Shown piece by piece: positions 15,574 to 23,896 of a stretch of 36,361 bases of DNA. The stretch comes from Deltaproteobacteria bacterium. Lineage in GTDB: Bacteria > Bdellovibrionota_B > Oligoflexia > Oligoflexales > Bog-1112. Each line of letters begins with the position of its first letter. The first letter of the stretch is position 1. The notes beneath the pieces were generated by a model. It searched no databases. It saw only the letters and a program-made list of their open reading frames with translations, and was not told the origin of the DNA. Location of the stretch: positions 1 through 36,361 of the forward strand of contig CANJLI010000020.1 of NCBI GenBank assembly GCA_947475005.1, in the 5' to 3' direction. The translations under genes were made by a program, and so were the position numbers.

Positions 15574-16785
15574 ATGCCGTTTATCGAACGAACCCTAACC
15601 GGACAAATTTTACAGGCAAGCAAACATTTCCCTGTGGTGGTGCTGACAGGGGCTCGCCAGGTCGGCAAAACCACACTGCTGACGCACCTATTCCCAGAGC
15701 GTCACTATATTACTCTCGATCGGCCTTCCATTGCGGAGCAGGCGGAGACAGATCCCGCTTTTTTCTTTCGCAATCATCCTCCACCCCTGGTCCTCGATGA
15801 AATTCAATATACGCCTTCTCTCTTTCGGCATTTAAAAATTGAAGTGGACCAAGACCGACTGGCATATGGAAAATTTATTGTCACTGGTTCCCAAAAGTTT
15901 TCTTTGATGCGAGAAGTCCAAGAGTCCCTCGCAGGACGGGTGGCCATTTTACAACTAGAAGGGCTCTCCATTCGCGAGCTGGTGGCAGCGAAAATTTTAC
16001 CGACGGCCTTGGATTTGGACTTGCTGGTGCGGATTTTTACACGAGGGGGATTTCCAGAGCTTTGGATTGATCCAGACAAACCACACCGACTTTTCTTGGA
16101 TTCCTACATCGCTACTTATTTGGAACGAGATGTACGCCAAGTTCTCGCTGTAGGAAACCTTCGAGATTTTGAACGGTTTTTGCGGGCCTGTGCATTGCGT
16201 TCGGGCCAACTTCTCAACAAATCGGACCTCGCTCGAGATGTGGGCATCTCAGTCCCCACTGCCACCGAGTGGTTGTCGGTTTTGGAAACACTCGGACAAA
16301 TTGTTTTGCTCGAACCCTGGTTTGGTAACCCTTCTAAAAGGCTTGTGAAATCACCTAAACTGTATATGTGCGATCCTGCTATGATGATTCATCTCAGCGG
16401 GCACCAAGATACTAATTTACTCACCTCCCCTTTTATTGGTGCTTTTTGGGAAACATTGGTTTTTGCTGAACTGCGGAAACAATTGAGCGCTGAGGATATT
16501 GGAGGGAAATGGTGGTTTTATCGAGATCAAGAACAAACAGAGATTGATTTTGTCTTGGAACAAGGAACAGACCTTACCTTTTTCGAATGCAAATGGAGCG
16601 ATCAGCCAAAGGTCAGCGATGCCAAAAATATGGAAAAAATTTCAAATTCCCTCGAGAAATCCCAGCATATCTATCGAGTAAAAAAGCAGGTTTTACTTTC
16701 TCGGGCACAAGAACCCTTTCGCCTCTCCCCGCAGCTGGAGGTACGCCCCCTATCCGCCGTCCTGCAGGCTTTAGAAGTCGTCTGA
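15574..16785 (+). CDS. AAA_14/DUF4143 family ATPase
   Basis: A 403-residue protein. Walker A is GARQVGKTT (residues 26-34) and Walker B is LVLDEIQ. GSQKFSLM holds the sensor-1 position, followed by SLAGR. The C-terminal DUF4143 half ends in a PD-(D/E)xK-like segment (EIDFVLEQG then FFECKWS). The family is widespread and often horizontally exchanged; its role is not established, although a nuclease-like C-terminus suggests DNA or RNA handling. It is transcribed from a near-consensus promoter and followed after 64 bases by the HAMP protein gene. No truncation is seen. Confidence 0.9.
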   Translation: MPFIERTLTGQILQASKHFPVVVLTGARQVGKTTLLTHLFPERHYITLDRPSIAEQAETDPAFFFRNHPPPLVLDEIQYTPSLFRHLKIEVDQDRLAYGKFIVTGSQKFSLMREVQESLAGRVAILQLEGLSIRELVAAKILPTALDLDLLVRIFTRGGFPELWIDPDKPHRLFLDSYIATYLERDVRQVLAVGNLRDFERFLRACALRSGQLLNKSDLARDVGISVPTATEWLSVLETLGQIVLLEPWFGNPSKRLVKSPKLYMCDPAMMIHLSGHQDTNLLTSPFIGAFWETLVFAELRKQLSAEDIGGKWWFYRDQEQTEIDFVLEQGTDLTFFECKWSDQPKVSDAKNMEKISNSLEKSQHIYRVKKQVLLSRAQEPFRLSPQLEVRPLSAVLQALEVV

Positions 16786-16849
16786 GGCCCTCCCTTTAGA
16801 AAAAGTAAAAACTGCCGATCCCTCTTCCAGATATAAAAGGAGAGAGAAA

Positions 16850-17335
16850 ATGAGCGGGATTCACAAAAAATTAAATAAAAACAGAAACTTAAAAAGCCTC
16901 CTCATCGAGCCATTTCAGCAAATGAAATTTGGGCTCTACATGCTAGCAATTTTTGTGCTGTTCGTTTGCATCACAGGTTTTTTAATCTTCAAAACCTTCC
17001 TGGAGCAGTATCGCAATGTCATGGAAGTGTTCCAAGTCGTGGATCCTCATCAACAATGGGAGCTCATTACCAACAATGTTTTTTATTCCAACGCTTTGAT
17101 ATTAGGTGGTTTTTTTGTCTTTTCTCTTTTGGCTATTTTGGTGATTGTCATCCGGCTAACCCATCGCTATTATGGCCCGATCGTTGCCATTGAACGCTTT
17201 GTGGACGCCCTCATTCGAGGAAATTACAACGCCAAAGTTGTGCTGCGAAACAAAGATGAACTGCAAGAATTGGCAGCCAAGTTGAATGAACTGGCTGTGG
17301 CCCTGCGCAAGCGACATCCCCACGGGGGCGCGTAG
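16850..17335 (+). CDS. Two-helix membrane protein with a HAMP domain
   Basis: A 161-residue protein: a basic N-terminus, TM1 (about 27-49), a short external loop of about 30 residues, TM2 (about 81-101), then a HAMP-like segment (about 103-155, with YGPIVAIERFVDALIRGNY and KDELQELAAKLNEL). It ends there, with no histidine kinase, cyclase or methyl-accepting output domain. Stand-alone HAMP proteins of this size are known, but their role is mostly unknown. The start has AGGAGAG at good spacing. rlmN begins 30 bases downstream, so the two are probably co-transcribed. Confidence 0.8.
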   Translation: MSGIHKKLNKNRNLKSLLIEPFQQMKFGLYMLAIFVLFVCITGFLIFKTFLEQYRNVMEVFQVVDPHQQWELITNNVFYSNALILGGFFVFSLLAILVIVIRLTHRYYGPIVAIERFVDALIRGNYNAKVVLRNKDELQELAAKLNELAVALRKRHPHGGA

Positions 17336-17365
17336 TCGCATCGTGTCGTAGAGAGAAAGCAATCT

Positions 17366-18445
17366 GTGAATTTTTATTCTTGTACCCGCGCTGATCTGGC
17401 CCTCGCATTGCAGCAAGCCAATATCCCTGCCATCCACAGCGAAGCCCTCTACAAGAATGCTTACCGGCATGGCAATATCACCGCCCCTTGGAGCGGCCCT
17501 CACAGTACGTCGAAGGACCTTGAGACTTTTTTCCTTTCTCCTTCTCCCGCGGGATCGCCGTGGACCTTTTCCCTTCCTGAGTTTGAGGCGCCGCTGGAGT
17601 CCACTGAGGACCATGCTTTGAAATTTGGGGTGCGCTTGGCGGATGGATATGTGGTGGAGGCGGTATTGATGCCAGAGAAAACCCGCCTCACCCTCTGTGT
17701 GTCCACTCAAGCTGGATGTCGCCAAGCCTGTTCCTTTTGCCATACAGGGCGGATGGGATTTACCCGAAATTTATCGACGGCGGAGATTATCGGGCAAGTT
17801 CTTCAAGCTCAGCAATGGGCGGCGGCACACCCGGAGTGGCTAGAACGCGCTGGATTGCCTGTAACGCAACGGGTAACCAACCTGGTTTGCATGGGCATGG
17901 GTGAGCCTCTCGACAATCTGGAGGCCTTGCGAGGGATGTTAGAGATCCTGCTAGATCCCTTCGGTCTGCAACTTGCTCCCCGCAAGGTTACCGTGTCTAC
18001 AGCAGGGCATCTAGATGGGCTGCGCGAGCTGGTAAGTTGGAATACAGGGGTACAAATTGCCCTGAGTCTGCACGCCGTGGATCCTGCTCTTCGCCGCAAG
18101 ATCATGCCTATCGAGGGACGCTTTCCTCTGGAGCAGGTGCTGGCTTTTTTCCAAGAAGCCATCGCAGCTGGCACCAGCAAGCCCCCGTTGGTGCAATACA
18201 CCATGATCGCAGGTGTAAATGATTCTCTCGACATTGCCCATCAATTGAGTGCGCTTGTGCACGGACTCAAGCCGAAGGTAAACTTGATTCCCTTCAACCC
18301 ATTTCCTGGCTCTGCATTCAAAGCACCGAGTCGGGAGCGACTTTTTGCCTTTCAGGACATCTTGAAACAGGCTGGCATTCCTACCTCTACGCGATTTAGC
18401 AAAGGGAAAGATATACGGGCCGCTTGTGGCCAACTGCATGTGTGA
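17366..18445 (+). CDS. rlmN: RlmN-type dual-specificity rRNA/tRNA A-C2 methyltransferase (radical SAM)
   Basis: A 359-residue radical-SAM enzyme with the cluster motif C118-x3-C122-x2-C125 (GCRQACSFC) and the GMGEP SAM-binding segment. The methyl-carrying C-terminal cysteine is C354 in RAACGQL. RlmN makes 2-methyladenosine at A2503 of 23S rRNA and A37 of some tRNAs. The start is GTG at 17366 with GAGAAAG upstream. The N-terminal region is shorter than usual and rich in Pro/Ser. The QAC-SFC and GEPLDN details match RlmN rather than Cfr, which would confer antibiotic resistance. The 289 bases after the stop hold no gene I can support; a lone TATAAT lies at 18627-18632. Confidence 0.9.
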   Translation: MNFYSCTRADLALALQQANIPAIHSEALYKNAYRHGNITAPWSGPHSTSKDLETFFLSPSPAGSPWTFSLPEFEAPLESTEDHALKFGVRLADGYVVEAVLMPEKTRLTLCVSTQAGCRQACSFCHTGRMGFTRNLSTAEIIGQVLQAQQWAAAHPEWLERAGLPVTQRVTNLVCMGMGEPLDNLEALRGMLEILLDPFGLQLAPRKVTVSTAGHLDGLRELVSWNTGVQIALSLHAVDPALRRKIMPIEGRFPLEQVLAFFQEAIAAGTSKPPLVQYTMIAGVNDSLDIAHQLSALVHGLKPKVNLIPFNPFPGSAFKAPSRERLFAFQDILKQAGIPTSTRFSKGKDIRAACGQLHV

Positions 18446-18734
18446 TTTTCTTTTTCGCAACTACCTGGATCGCTACTTTTTTCGTGACTCTCTCAATCGA
18501 GTTTCTACCCTAAAGACGAGAGTTTGGGCTGTTTCTGACGAAACCCGCAACTTGTGCAGTGCTTGTAGGCACAAAAAAACCACCGACACCATGATTTTCG
18601 CTAGGAAATAGGAATCCATACTCACCTATAATTAATGCCTAATTTTGCTTGATGTGGACATTTTCCTTTAATCTGTGCAATTTTCGCCATCTAAACATGA
18701 CGGTATCTCCGTCTCACACTCATTGGAGAATTTT

Positions 18735-19337
18735 ATGCGTAACCTTCGACTACTCACACTCCTATATCTCGGTGTTATTCCTGGGCTGGTCCAAGCGGCT
18801 ACATTCACACGGTATAGTATATTTAACTTGCAAGAATTTTTGGATAATTCCACCAATACCGACATCCATACACTTTGCCTCTTAGACAGCCATATAGGAG
18901 ATGCGGGAGCTGTATTGCTGGCAGAGGCCCTGAAGGCAAATACATCCCTCACATCAGCTTACATCGCTAACAACGGGATTGGAGATGCGGGAGCTGTAGC
19001 GCTGGCAATGGCCCTGAAGGCAAATACATCCCTCACCATACTTTACCTCGACGGTAACCAGATCGGAGATGCCGGAGCTATAGCACTAGCAGAGGCCCTG
19101 AAGGTAAATACAACCCTCACCACACTTTACATCTACGGTAACCAGATCGGAGATGCGGGAGCTGCGGCACTGGAAACCATCCGTAAACGTTTAATACGGA
19201 ACACACTTTTTCCTAAGGTGAAATATTATGAGATACTACTCCCAGCGGCTCACTTTCCAATACAGTTAGGAAATGACATCTGGACTGAAGAAATATTTGA
19301 TGCATTGAGAATACAGATTGAGTCTGAAATTCCTTAG
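18735..19337 (+). CDS. Exported leucine-rich-repeat protein (ribonuclease-inhibitor type), short paralogue
   Basis: A 200-residue protein. The ATG at 18735 (GGAG eight bases upstream) opens a signal peptide (MRNLRLLTLLYLGVIPGLVQA). It is followed by about four 28-residue RI-type LRRs of the form NTxLTxLYLxxNxIGDAGAxALAEALKA, and a non-repeat C-terminal cap with LGNDIWTEEIFDAL. The 373-residue paralogue at 34972-36093 has the same signal-peptide pattern and a matching cap (LPSDIWEHHILPSL). RI-type LRRs are protein-binding scaffolds. Export suggests an extracellular or surface target, but the partner is unknown. Confidence 0.85.
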   Translation: MRNLRLLTLLYLGVIPGLVQAATFTRYSIFNLQEFLDNSTNTDIHTLCLLDSHIGDAGAVLLAEALKANTSLTSAYIANNGIGDAGAVALAMALKANTSLTILYLDGNQIGDAGAIALAEALKVNTTLTTLYIYGNQIGDAGAAALETIRKRLIRNTLFPKVKYYEILLPAAHFPIQLGNDIWTEEIFDALRIQIESEIP

Positions 19338-19372
19338 TCGTACTTTGGAAATTCCGACTCCTCCATAACCTT

Positions 19373-19394
19373 CTATACCCACCAATGGGTATAG
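19373..19394. terminator. Possible bidirectional terminator hairpin
   Basis: CTATACCC (19373-19380) and GGGTATAG (19387-19394) form a perfect 8-bp stem with a 6-base loop. It lies between the convergent LRR and dermatopontin-like genes. No strong T-run follows on either strand. Confidence 0.4.
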
Positions 19395-19431
19395 CCACTT
19401 TAATCGTGGACCGAATTGGGGCTTCAAAAAA

Positions 19432-20163
19432 CTAAGTCCCATACTGACAGCAAGTAAACGTATAAGAACGAATCCCGTTATTAAAAGAACTTGCCAGCTT
19501 GGAAACAAGCTGATTAACCGGACAGGTAAAGGTAAAATTACCGCTCTCCGGTTGAGCAAAACTCTTGCAGGTAGAAGCCTGTGCAGAGAGGGGGGCTCCC
19601 GTTGCATCCTTCATCGTTTGACAAATCGACTGCCACTGACGATCCATCTTGTCAGTCGCCGTGCCACCACTCGTACTGGTTTGATCCACAAATCTACTGA
19701 GTACGCCACTTAGAGCTTGTGTCGAGTTACAAGTAGAAGCACCTGCGCCCCCAAAATTATTTTCGTAGGCAGAGTAGGCGTCATATGTCGAGAAATTGTG
19801 AGAGGCTCGAAGGCTTTCCCACGAGCTCGTATCTGTAGAGGTACCGGATAGAATGGGGAGCCCTTGTGGATCCTGTAATGACCGACAGATGAAGTAAAAC
19901 TGCCGATCGATCCCTTCAAAATGGCTCTGAGTCCCCACCAAAAAAGTATCCCCTGGACATCGAAAAATAAAGGAAGCCTTCGCATCCCGTTCGATTTTAT
20001 TGTAGGATTTGAGGATCTCATCCCATGTCAGTCCCGTGACAATATCATTGGAAGGACCGGAGGCGTAGGCAGTAAATTTGCTATTGTAGGTAGCCAGAGA
20101 ACCCGAAGCGGCTTGTAGAGGAATTGACTGCAATAGCAGGGCAGATAAGAAAAAAGTACGCAC
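19432..20163 (-). CDS. Secreted dermatopontin-like protein
   Basis: A 243-residue protein with a signal peptide (MRTFFLSALLLQSIPLQA). The mature part contains repeated dermatopontin-type segments: DRQFYFICRSL, DRQWQSICQTM and IRSYTFTCCQ. Each follows a Cys-containing strand such as FIFRCPGDTFLVG or FTFTCPVNQLV. In animals, dermatopontin is an extracellular-matrix protein whose D-R-x-W/F-x-F/Y-x-C motifs define the fold. Bacterial members are scattered, and their role is not established. Adhesion to a host surface is one idea. It is convergent with the LRR gene. Confidence 0.75.
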   Translation of the reverse strand: MRTFFLSALLLQSIPLQAASGSLATYNSKFTAYASGPSNDIVTGLTWDEILKSYNKIERDAKASFIFRCPGDTFLVGTQSHFEGIDRQFYFICRSLQDPQGLPILSGTSTDTSSWESLRASHNFSTYDAYSAYENNFGGAGASTCNSTQALSGVLSRFVDQTSTSGGTATDKMDRQWQSICQTMKDATGAPLSAQASTCKSFAQPESGNFTFTCPVNQLVSKLASSFNNGIRSYTFTCCQYGT

Positions 20164-20228
20164 GGCAGATCTCCCGATGAAAAGAAGTTGTGGCTATCTT
20201 TTCGGTCGGTTGCTCTTTTTCTTTAGGG

Positions 20229-20250
20229 ATTGGGGACAGCTACCTTTTTA
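20229..20250. repeat. Solo element arm overlapping the stop of the USP gene
   Basis: ATTGGGGACAGCTACCTTTT combines the GGGGACAGCTAC module (seen at 7652 and 34771) with the TACCTTTTTA module (10632, 36146). No facing arm is visible. The USP stop codon (TAA on the minus strand, 20250-20248) lies in it. Confidence 0.5.
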
Positions 20251-21336
20251 TTGGGTCTCTTCTCGATAAAAAAACAAATATCCGTTTTTCGTACTCTCTT
20301 CAAGTGCTTGCACCTCTGTGCGGGATATTACTTGACTGTCATTCGCCTCAAACCAGTTGCCATGTTTTTTCACCAATGCAAAATAATGACCACTCCCAAG
20401 AGAAGAACCCTGATGAATCACAACCCCATAGAGTGAGAAAGTACGCGGAGTTTTATCCTGGATCGCTTGCACCTTGAGCTCAGGAGAGACTTTCACCTCG
20501 GTCTGTATTTTATTAAGCCGCATTACCTTAGTGTTCCTATCAAACTCGAACTTGAACCGTTTAAGATGAAGCATAAGATAAGCCGGCTTGGGAGCAAATT
20601 CGTAAATTTCCAATTTCCTCTTATCGCCTATATCGGTTATCTCTTCGCGTTGACTAATTTCAATCAACTCGGCAAGACTATGGCCACTACCTGGAATCTC
20701 AAATTGAAGAGACCCAAATGGCTCAAATTTAATCCGATCCTGTATGTATTTGGCCTTGTTCTTCTCGTCCTGCTCAATGGTATTTCGATAACGGCCAGAA
20801 AATACATCGAGAATCAATTTATTTTCTGTAAAAATTTCCAGAATCTTCGATACGTATTCTTCGGCATCCTCTTGGCTTCTATTATTATTGTCATATTGAA
20901 ACATTACGCTAGGCAGGAGATTTGCCATGTCTTGGGGACGTAGCACAGACAAATTTGTCGTCGCATAGGCTTGATACAACCCATGAAATGTCTCGATAAT
21001 ATCGTGATCTCTTGTTTTGTCCGCGGGGACAACAACCGGCAATTTTTCCTGCGTAAAATAATCAGCAATAATAGGCGTATGAATCAAAACCTGAAGAGCT
21101 GAATTCATAAAACAGGTACTGCCACAATTTTCAAGACCGATAACCCGGTTTGGACTGTGATCAGCAAAAAGGGGAGGCTTTTCGGGAGCCGAGGGCGTTT
21201 CGGGAGCCGAGGGCGTTTCGGGAGCCGAGGGCTTTGGCCGTTGGAGAAGATTTTCATCCTCATCATTGCCCCGCTTCAATGGGGCACAATCTATAAAAAT
21301 AAGTAATGTAATCAGCCAAAAAGGGAATCGCATCAT
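20248..21336 (-). CDS. Lipoprotein with a eukaryote-type ubiquitin-specific protease (USP/C19) domain
   Basis: A 362-residue protein. The first ATG of the pair at 21336/21333 has AGAGGT upstream and opens a lipoprotein signal (FWLITLLIFIDC, Cys17). An Asp/Glu- and Pro-rich linker with three PSAPE repeats (about 37-52) leads to a full USP domain. The Cys box is GLENCGSTCFMNS with catalytic Cys75, and the His box is GSGHYFAL with His317, followed by WFEANDS with Asn332/Asp333 as the third residue. USPs cleave ubiquitin from proteins, a substrate absent from almost all bacteria, so this is probably a host-directed deubiquitinase. The frame runs on upstream to 21606 only because a MITE-like element (21383-21570) reads open; that extension is not the gene. 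Confidence 0.88.
   Translation of the reverse strand: MMRFPFWLITLLIFIDCAPLKRGNDEDENLLQRPKPSAPETPSAPETPSAPEKPPLFADHSPNRVIGLENCGSTCFMNSALQVLIHTPIIADYFTQEKLPVVVPADKTRDHDIIETFHGLYQAYATTNLSVLRPQDMANLLPSVMFQYDNNNRSQEDAEEYVSKILEIFTENKLILDVFSGRYRNTIEQDEKNKAKYIQDRIKFEPFGSLQFEIPGSGHSLAELIEISQREEITDIGDKRKLEIYEFAPKPAYLMLHLKRFKFEFDRNTKVMRLNKIQTEVKVSPELKVQAIQDKTPRTFSLYGVVIHQGSSLGSGHYFALVKKHGNWFEANDSQVISRTEVQALEESTKNGYLFFYREETQ
21180..21233 (-). repeat. 18-bp tandem repeat encoding the PSAPET linker
   Basis: Three copies of TTTCGGGAGCCGAGGGCG, with a one-base change in the last, lie in the linker of the USP lipoprotein. They encode repeats of Pro-Ser-Ala-Pro-Glu-Thr/Lys. Copy number could vary between strains and change the distance between the lipid anchor and the protease. 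Confidence 0.85.
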
Positions 21337-21382
21337 ATACCTCTTTTGTATGGTTAGTCTTGAATGTATAGGAAAATGGGTA

Positions 21383-21570
21383 AGAGGCAAACTGGAAAAG
21401 CATACTGATTTTTCGAGCAATCTATCTGTATCCGTCATCCCCAGCGCCTGAAGGGCGCGTCGGGGATCCCCCTCGATCGTGGGAGATGCCCATACGGCCG
21501 AGGCGGCCTGGGCGTGACAGAAATTATGCAGAACGGTTGAAAAATCAGCATTCTTTTCCAGTTTGCCTCT
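21383..21570. mobile_element. 188-bp MITE-like element, copy A
   Basis: The ends are AGAGGCAAACTGGAAAAG (21383-21400) and the exact complement (21553-21570). The terminal inverted repeat extends to about 34 bp with three mismatches. The interior has further palindromes (GCGCCTGAAGGGCGC and CCGAGGCGG). An inverted copy of the same length lies at 25207-25394, and I count about four differences by eye. No coding capacity is visible. It sits just upstream of the USP gene. Confidence 0.9.
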
Positions 21571-21611
21571 AAAAAAGATAGATCGGCAAGAGAGGAGTCG
21601 CTTCAACTATT

Positions 21612-22013
21612 CTAGCATTCTTCTTTTTTGATCTGATCGATAATTTCAGCCTGTAAGCTCAAGCTCGAGAAGAAATAGGTACGATCCTCGGTATCCCACG
21701 TATACAAGGCATTTCCGATGTCAAAAAACGAATCCGGTTCGCGCATGTGAAACAAAAATTCCAATACACAATCTTGTGACATGGTGAGTCGATCTTCGTA
21801 ATACTGCTCGAAAATTTGGTGAAGATCCGGCTCTTCTTCCGCAGACAGAAAACAAGGCCATTCTCGAATGAGATGTAAAAAAGCTGCGTCTTCAGATTCA
21901 GAAAGTACCCAGGGGGTTTCGATGGGAGAGGGTTTATGAGACTGCATTTCACACATAACGGTGCGCAGAGAGTCGGAAACATTTCGTCTAGGGAATTGGA
22001 GCACTTTACCCAT
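21612..22013 (-). CDS. Hypothetical protein, acidic, cytoplasmic
   Basis: A 133-residue product from the ATG at 22013, which has AGGTGGG seven bases upstream; the frame is open to 22085. It starts MGKVLQFPRRNVSD and is then rich in acidic and aromatic residues (for example EDAAFLHLIREWPCF and DRTYFFSSLSLQ). There is no signal peptide, membrane helix or motif I recognise. It is downstream of lpxD on the same strand with a gap of about 160 bases. Confidence 0.6.
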   Translation of the reverse strand: MGKVLQFPRRNVSDSLRTVMCEMQSHKPSPIETPWVLSESEDAAFLHLIREWPCFLSAEEEPDLHQIFEQYYEDRLTMSQDCVLEFLFHMREPDSFFDIGNALYTWDTEDRTYFFSSLSLQAEIIDQIKKEEC

Positions 22014-22174
22014 ACGTTTTCCCACCTGTAAAAATTTTCCTACGGTCTGTAGAAACAGAATCGGAGACAGGGGTAGATCTAGCAATAATTAGAAATGAAT
22101 GAAACTGGTTTTATAGGTGCAGGGAAAAAAGAGAAAGAATCAGAGGTGCGCGTGGTTTATAAAGCAGCAGTGAT

Positions 22175-23209
22175 CTATTTTTCTATCTGCTTGCGCATCT
22201 TCTCCAATTGCGCCTCCAGTTGAGCGACTTTTTTAAGAAGATCAGGCAACTTTTGCAGAGCGAATTGTTGCTTCATCCATTTCTTGCTCGGTAGAAGCGG
22301 CATGCCCATATACTCCCCCGGCTGAGACTCCGATTGCGCCGCTCCAGCACAAGGGCCCAAAACGACACCATCTCCAATAGAAACCCCGTGTCCCACACCA
22401 GCTTGCCCAGCTGCAATGCAACGAGACCCAATTTTGGCACTGCCTGCAATCCCCACTTGGGCACACAGCATGGTATGTGCCCCCACATGGACATTGTGTC
22501 CTACATGTACTTGAGAGTCTAACTTCACTCCTCGTGAGAGGGTGGTTTTCCCATAGGTAGCACGATCCACTGTGGAGGAGGCTCCTACTTCCACTTCATC
22601 CTCAAGCACCACAATCCCTACTTGGGGGATTTTAAGCAGCGTCTCGCGGGTAGGTGCAAACCCAAATCCATCTCCACCGATGATAGCCCCTGCATGCAGG
22701 ATGCAGCGAGACCCAATCTCACATCGCTCCATCACCGTACTAGAAGGATATAAAACAGTGCCATCCCCAATCTTCGCATCAGCCCCCACATAAGCGAAGG
22801 GGTAGAGTACGGCTTCCTCTCCCACAACTGCACGAGGCCCCACATACGCATAGGGATATAAAGTTGCACTGGCAGCTACAGAGGCTAGGGGATCTACAGA
22901 GGCCAAGGGACTTTTCCCTGTAAAGCTATGGGAAACTGGGAAAAAAAGTTGGCCCACCTGTGCCAACACCGCATATGGATTGGGGTGAATCAATTGGGGC
23001 AGCTGACATCCAGGAATAGCTTTTGCAGTAAGAATCGCACTGGCTTTGGTAGAAGCAACCGCATCCCGATATTGAAAATTGGTTAAGAAGCTAAGATCCC
23101 CTGGCTTTGCAAGCTCCAAAGTCGTAAGCCCTTGAATGTCAAGCTCCACGGGAGTTGAGACAAAGAGGAGTTTACTGTTTGTTTGGGCAGCGAGTTCAGA
23201 AAGTTTCAT
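22175..23209 (-). CDS. lpxD: UDP-3-O-acyl-glucosamine N-acyltransferase (lipid A biosynthesis)
   Basis: A 344-residue protein with the LpxD domains: an N-terminal uridine-binding domain (about 1-100), a left-handed beta-helix of hexapeptide repeats (about 105-300) and a C-terminal helix (LLKKVAQLEAQLEKMRKQIEK region). The catalytic His238 is in HVGHNVHVG. LpxD adds the second acyl chain to the UDP-glucosamine lipid A precursor. Its presence shows an LPS-type outer membrane. It stands apart from the usual bamA-lpxD-fabZ-lpxA cluster and overlaps the upstream CDF-like gene by four bases (ATGA), so it is expressed with that gene. Confidence 0.94.
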   Translation of the reverse strand: MKLSELAAQTNSKLLFVSTPVELDIQGLTTLELAKPGDLSFLTNFQYRDAVASTKASAILTAKAIPGCQLPQLIHPNPYAVLAQVGQLFFPVSHSFTGKSPLASVDPLASVAASATLYPYAYVGPRAVVGEEAVLYPFAYVGADAKIGDGTVLYPSSTVMERCEIGSRCILHAGAIIGGDGFGFAPTRETLLKIPQVGIVVLEDEVEVGASSTVDRATYGKTTLSRGVKLDSQVHVGHNVHVGAHTMLCAQVGIAGSAKIGSRCIAAGQAGVGHGVSIGDGVVLGPCAGAAQSESQPGEYMGMPLLPSKKWMKQQFALQKLPDLLKKVAQLEAQLEKMRKQIEK

Positions 23210-23796
23210 ATTTTTCTCGGGTACGACAAAAACAATCGGGTGGTAACGATCAACACATAGACAGAAACCACGATGGAAAGCACACTATCGAGCCAATAGC
23301 ATTCCCATAGATACATGCTAATTCCACCGATGCAAACCACAATGGAGGTGATGACGTCAGTAAACATATGCAAGTAGGAAAGATGCAGGTTCAAGTCTGT
23401 CTTTGAATCTCGGTGAAGGGCCCACGCACTGATCCCATTTACCAAGGCTCCAATTGCAGCCAGGATGATCACCTCCATAGAATAGATCGGAACGGGAGAC
23501 GCCAATCGGTGGATCGACTCTTGAATCAAAAATAAGGAAACAAGGACCAACAAACTTCCATTCACGAGTGCTGCACGACCTTCGAATTGTTTTTTTCGCG
23601 TAGGAATGCGTAAAACCCACAAGCTGATCCCTAATGAAAGGAGATCCCCGCTGTTGTGCAAGGCATCCGAAAATAGCGATAGACTCGAGGACAAGTAGGC
23701 AAAAAGCCACTGAGCCACCGTAATCAATGTATTAAATAGTAAAACCCATTTCAATCGAGCCGCTACGCTTGAATGCGTGTGGTGATCGTGCACCAT
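23206..23796 (-). CDS. Cation diffusion facilitator (CDF) transporter lacking the C-terminal domain
   Basis: A 196-residue membrane protein with the CDF core: a His-rich start (HDHHTH), about six helices, and both transport-site motifs, LFSDALHNSGD in helix 2 and LHMFTDVITS in helix 5. Most CDF proteins have a further 80-100-residue cytoplasmic dimerisation domain, but this one stops just after helix 6 (RLFLSYPRKI). The missing domain is replaced by the start of lpxD (four-base overlap), so it is either a naturally short family member or a truncated gene. Likely substrates are Zn2+ or a similar metal. Confidence 0.85.
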   Translation of the reverse strand: MVHDHHTHSSVAARLKWVLLFNTLITVAQWLFAYLSSSLSLFSDALHNSGDLLSLGISLWVLRIPTRKKQFEGRAALVNGSLLVLVSLFLIQESIHRLASPVPIYSMEVIILAAIGALVNGISAWALHRDSKTDLNLHLSYLHMFTDVITSIVVCIGGISMYLWECYWLDSVLSIVVSVYVLIVTTRLFLSYPRKI

Positions 23797-23896
23797 ATAT
23801 ACATTCCTATTGCAGTCAAATGCCCATCTTTAAAAGTAACCCTAACTCTAGTATAAGGGAGCAAGCACATCCTAATACAAAAAATCGAGAAAAAAC

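Noticed and set aside
21337..21606. 90-residue N-terminal extension of the USP protein
   Set aside because: It is translated from the 188-bp repeat element, while a lipobox signal with a ribosome site starts at 21336.
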